From an uncultured Collinsella sp. (GTDB lineage: Bacteria > Actinomycetota > Coriobacteriia > Coriobacteriales > Coriobacteriaceae): a DNA stretch of 5,560 nt. The position numbers were made by a program, and so were the translations under genes. Within the stretch, counting starts at the first letter, position 1. Every line of letters begins with the position of its first letter. The stretch is from contig CABVCJ010000096.1 in NCBI GenBank assembly GCA_902496845.1, positions 1-5,560 of the forward strand. Reading direction: 5' to 3'. The notes under the pieces are model-generated. The model was not told the DNA's origin. It saw nothing but the letters and a program-made list of their open reading frames with translations, and did no database searches. This document shows positions 5,481 to 5,560 of this stretch, piece by piece.

Positions 5481-5560
5481 CCAGCGCATGGGATTCGAAC
5501 CCGCAAGGGTGCGGAGCTGAGGAAACGCGAAGCGTTTTCCAGCGCAGCACGCAAGGAGCG
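5481..5560. repeat. T-arm-like sequence plus imperfect hairpin, cut by window edge; possible tRNA remnant or dispersed repeat
   Basis: GGGATTCGAACCC at 5490-5502 is the exact reverse complement of the tRNA-Val T-arm core at 5410-5422. It is followed by a long imperfect hairpin: GGAAACGC (5521-5528), loop GAA, GCGTTTTCC (5532-5540, one extra T), flanked by GCT/AGC and GTGC/GCAC pairs (5509-5512 with 5547-5550). Read on the minus strand it does not make a tRNA: the T stem has a mismatch beyond its GGG/CCC core, and the bases past it do not give an NCCA end. No convincing coding frame is seen. Confidence 0.4.

Noticed and set aside
5478..5560. Minus-strand tRNA at the right edge
   Set aside because: The T loop and the GGG/CCC core are present, but the T stem does not complete and no acceptor or NCCA end can be assigned.
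1..5560. CRISPR array, insertion sequence or prophage genes
   Set aside because: No spaced direct repeats, transposase or phage gene signatures in either strand.

Overview
This window looks like chromosomal core sequence from a GC-rich Gram-positive bacterium. My best guess is a gut actinobacterium of the class Coriobacteriia (Collinsella-like). That guess rests on base composition, codon use, a tRNA gene with an encoded CCA end, and a streptococcus-like MurE in an otherwise high-GC genome. It is an inference from general resemblance, not a database match.

Left part (1-3034, minus strand): a compact three-gene cluster read right to left, murE - HAD phosphatase - murI, with gaps of 30 and 51 bases. 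MurE adds the third amino acid of the peptidoglycan stem peptide, and MurI (cut by the window edge) makes the D-glutamate that is the second residue. The HAD-IIB phosphatase between them has all its catalytic motifs, but its substrate is unknown. MurE has DDPG where meso-diaminopimelate-adding enzymes have DNPR, which points to L-lysine or another diamino acid at position 3.

Middle (3035-3433): a 399-base divergent intergenic region between murE and asnB. On the plus strand it holds a possible extended -10 promoter, a bulged stem-loop, a convincing intrinsic terminator about 125 bases before the asnB start, and a perfect 9-bp inverted repeat just before the asnB ribosome binding site. Together these suggest that asnB is controlled through a structured leader with an attenuator. 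The mechanism is not resolved.

Right part (3434-5560, plus strand): asnB, a complete glutamine-hydrolysing asparagine synthetase of 622 residues; then tRNA-Val(UAC) with its own -10 box and a strong intrinsic terminator. Two overlapping, mutually exclusive inverted repeats lie between asnB and the tRNA. The last 80 bases hold a tRNA T-arm-like sequence in inverted orientation and a long imperfect hairpin, probably the edge of a dispersed repeat or a tRNA remnant, cut by the window end.

I do not see a wholly new system. The points most worth checking are the asnB leader, the MurE specificity motif, the HAD gene inside the cell-wall cluster, and the T-arm-like sequence at the right edge.
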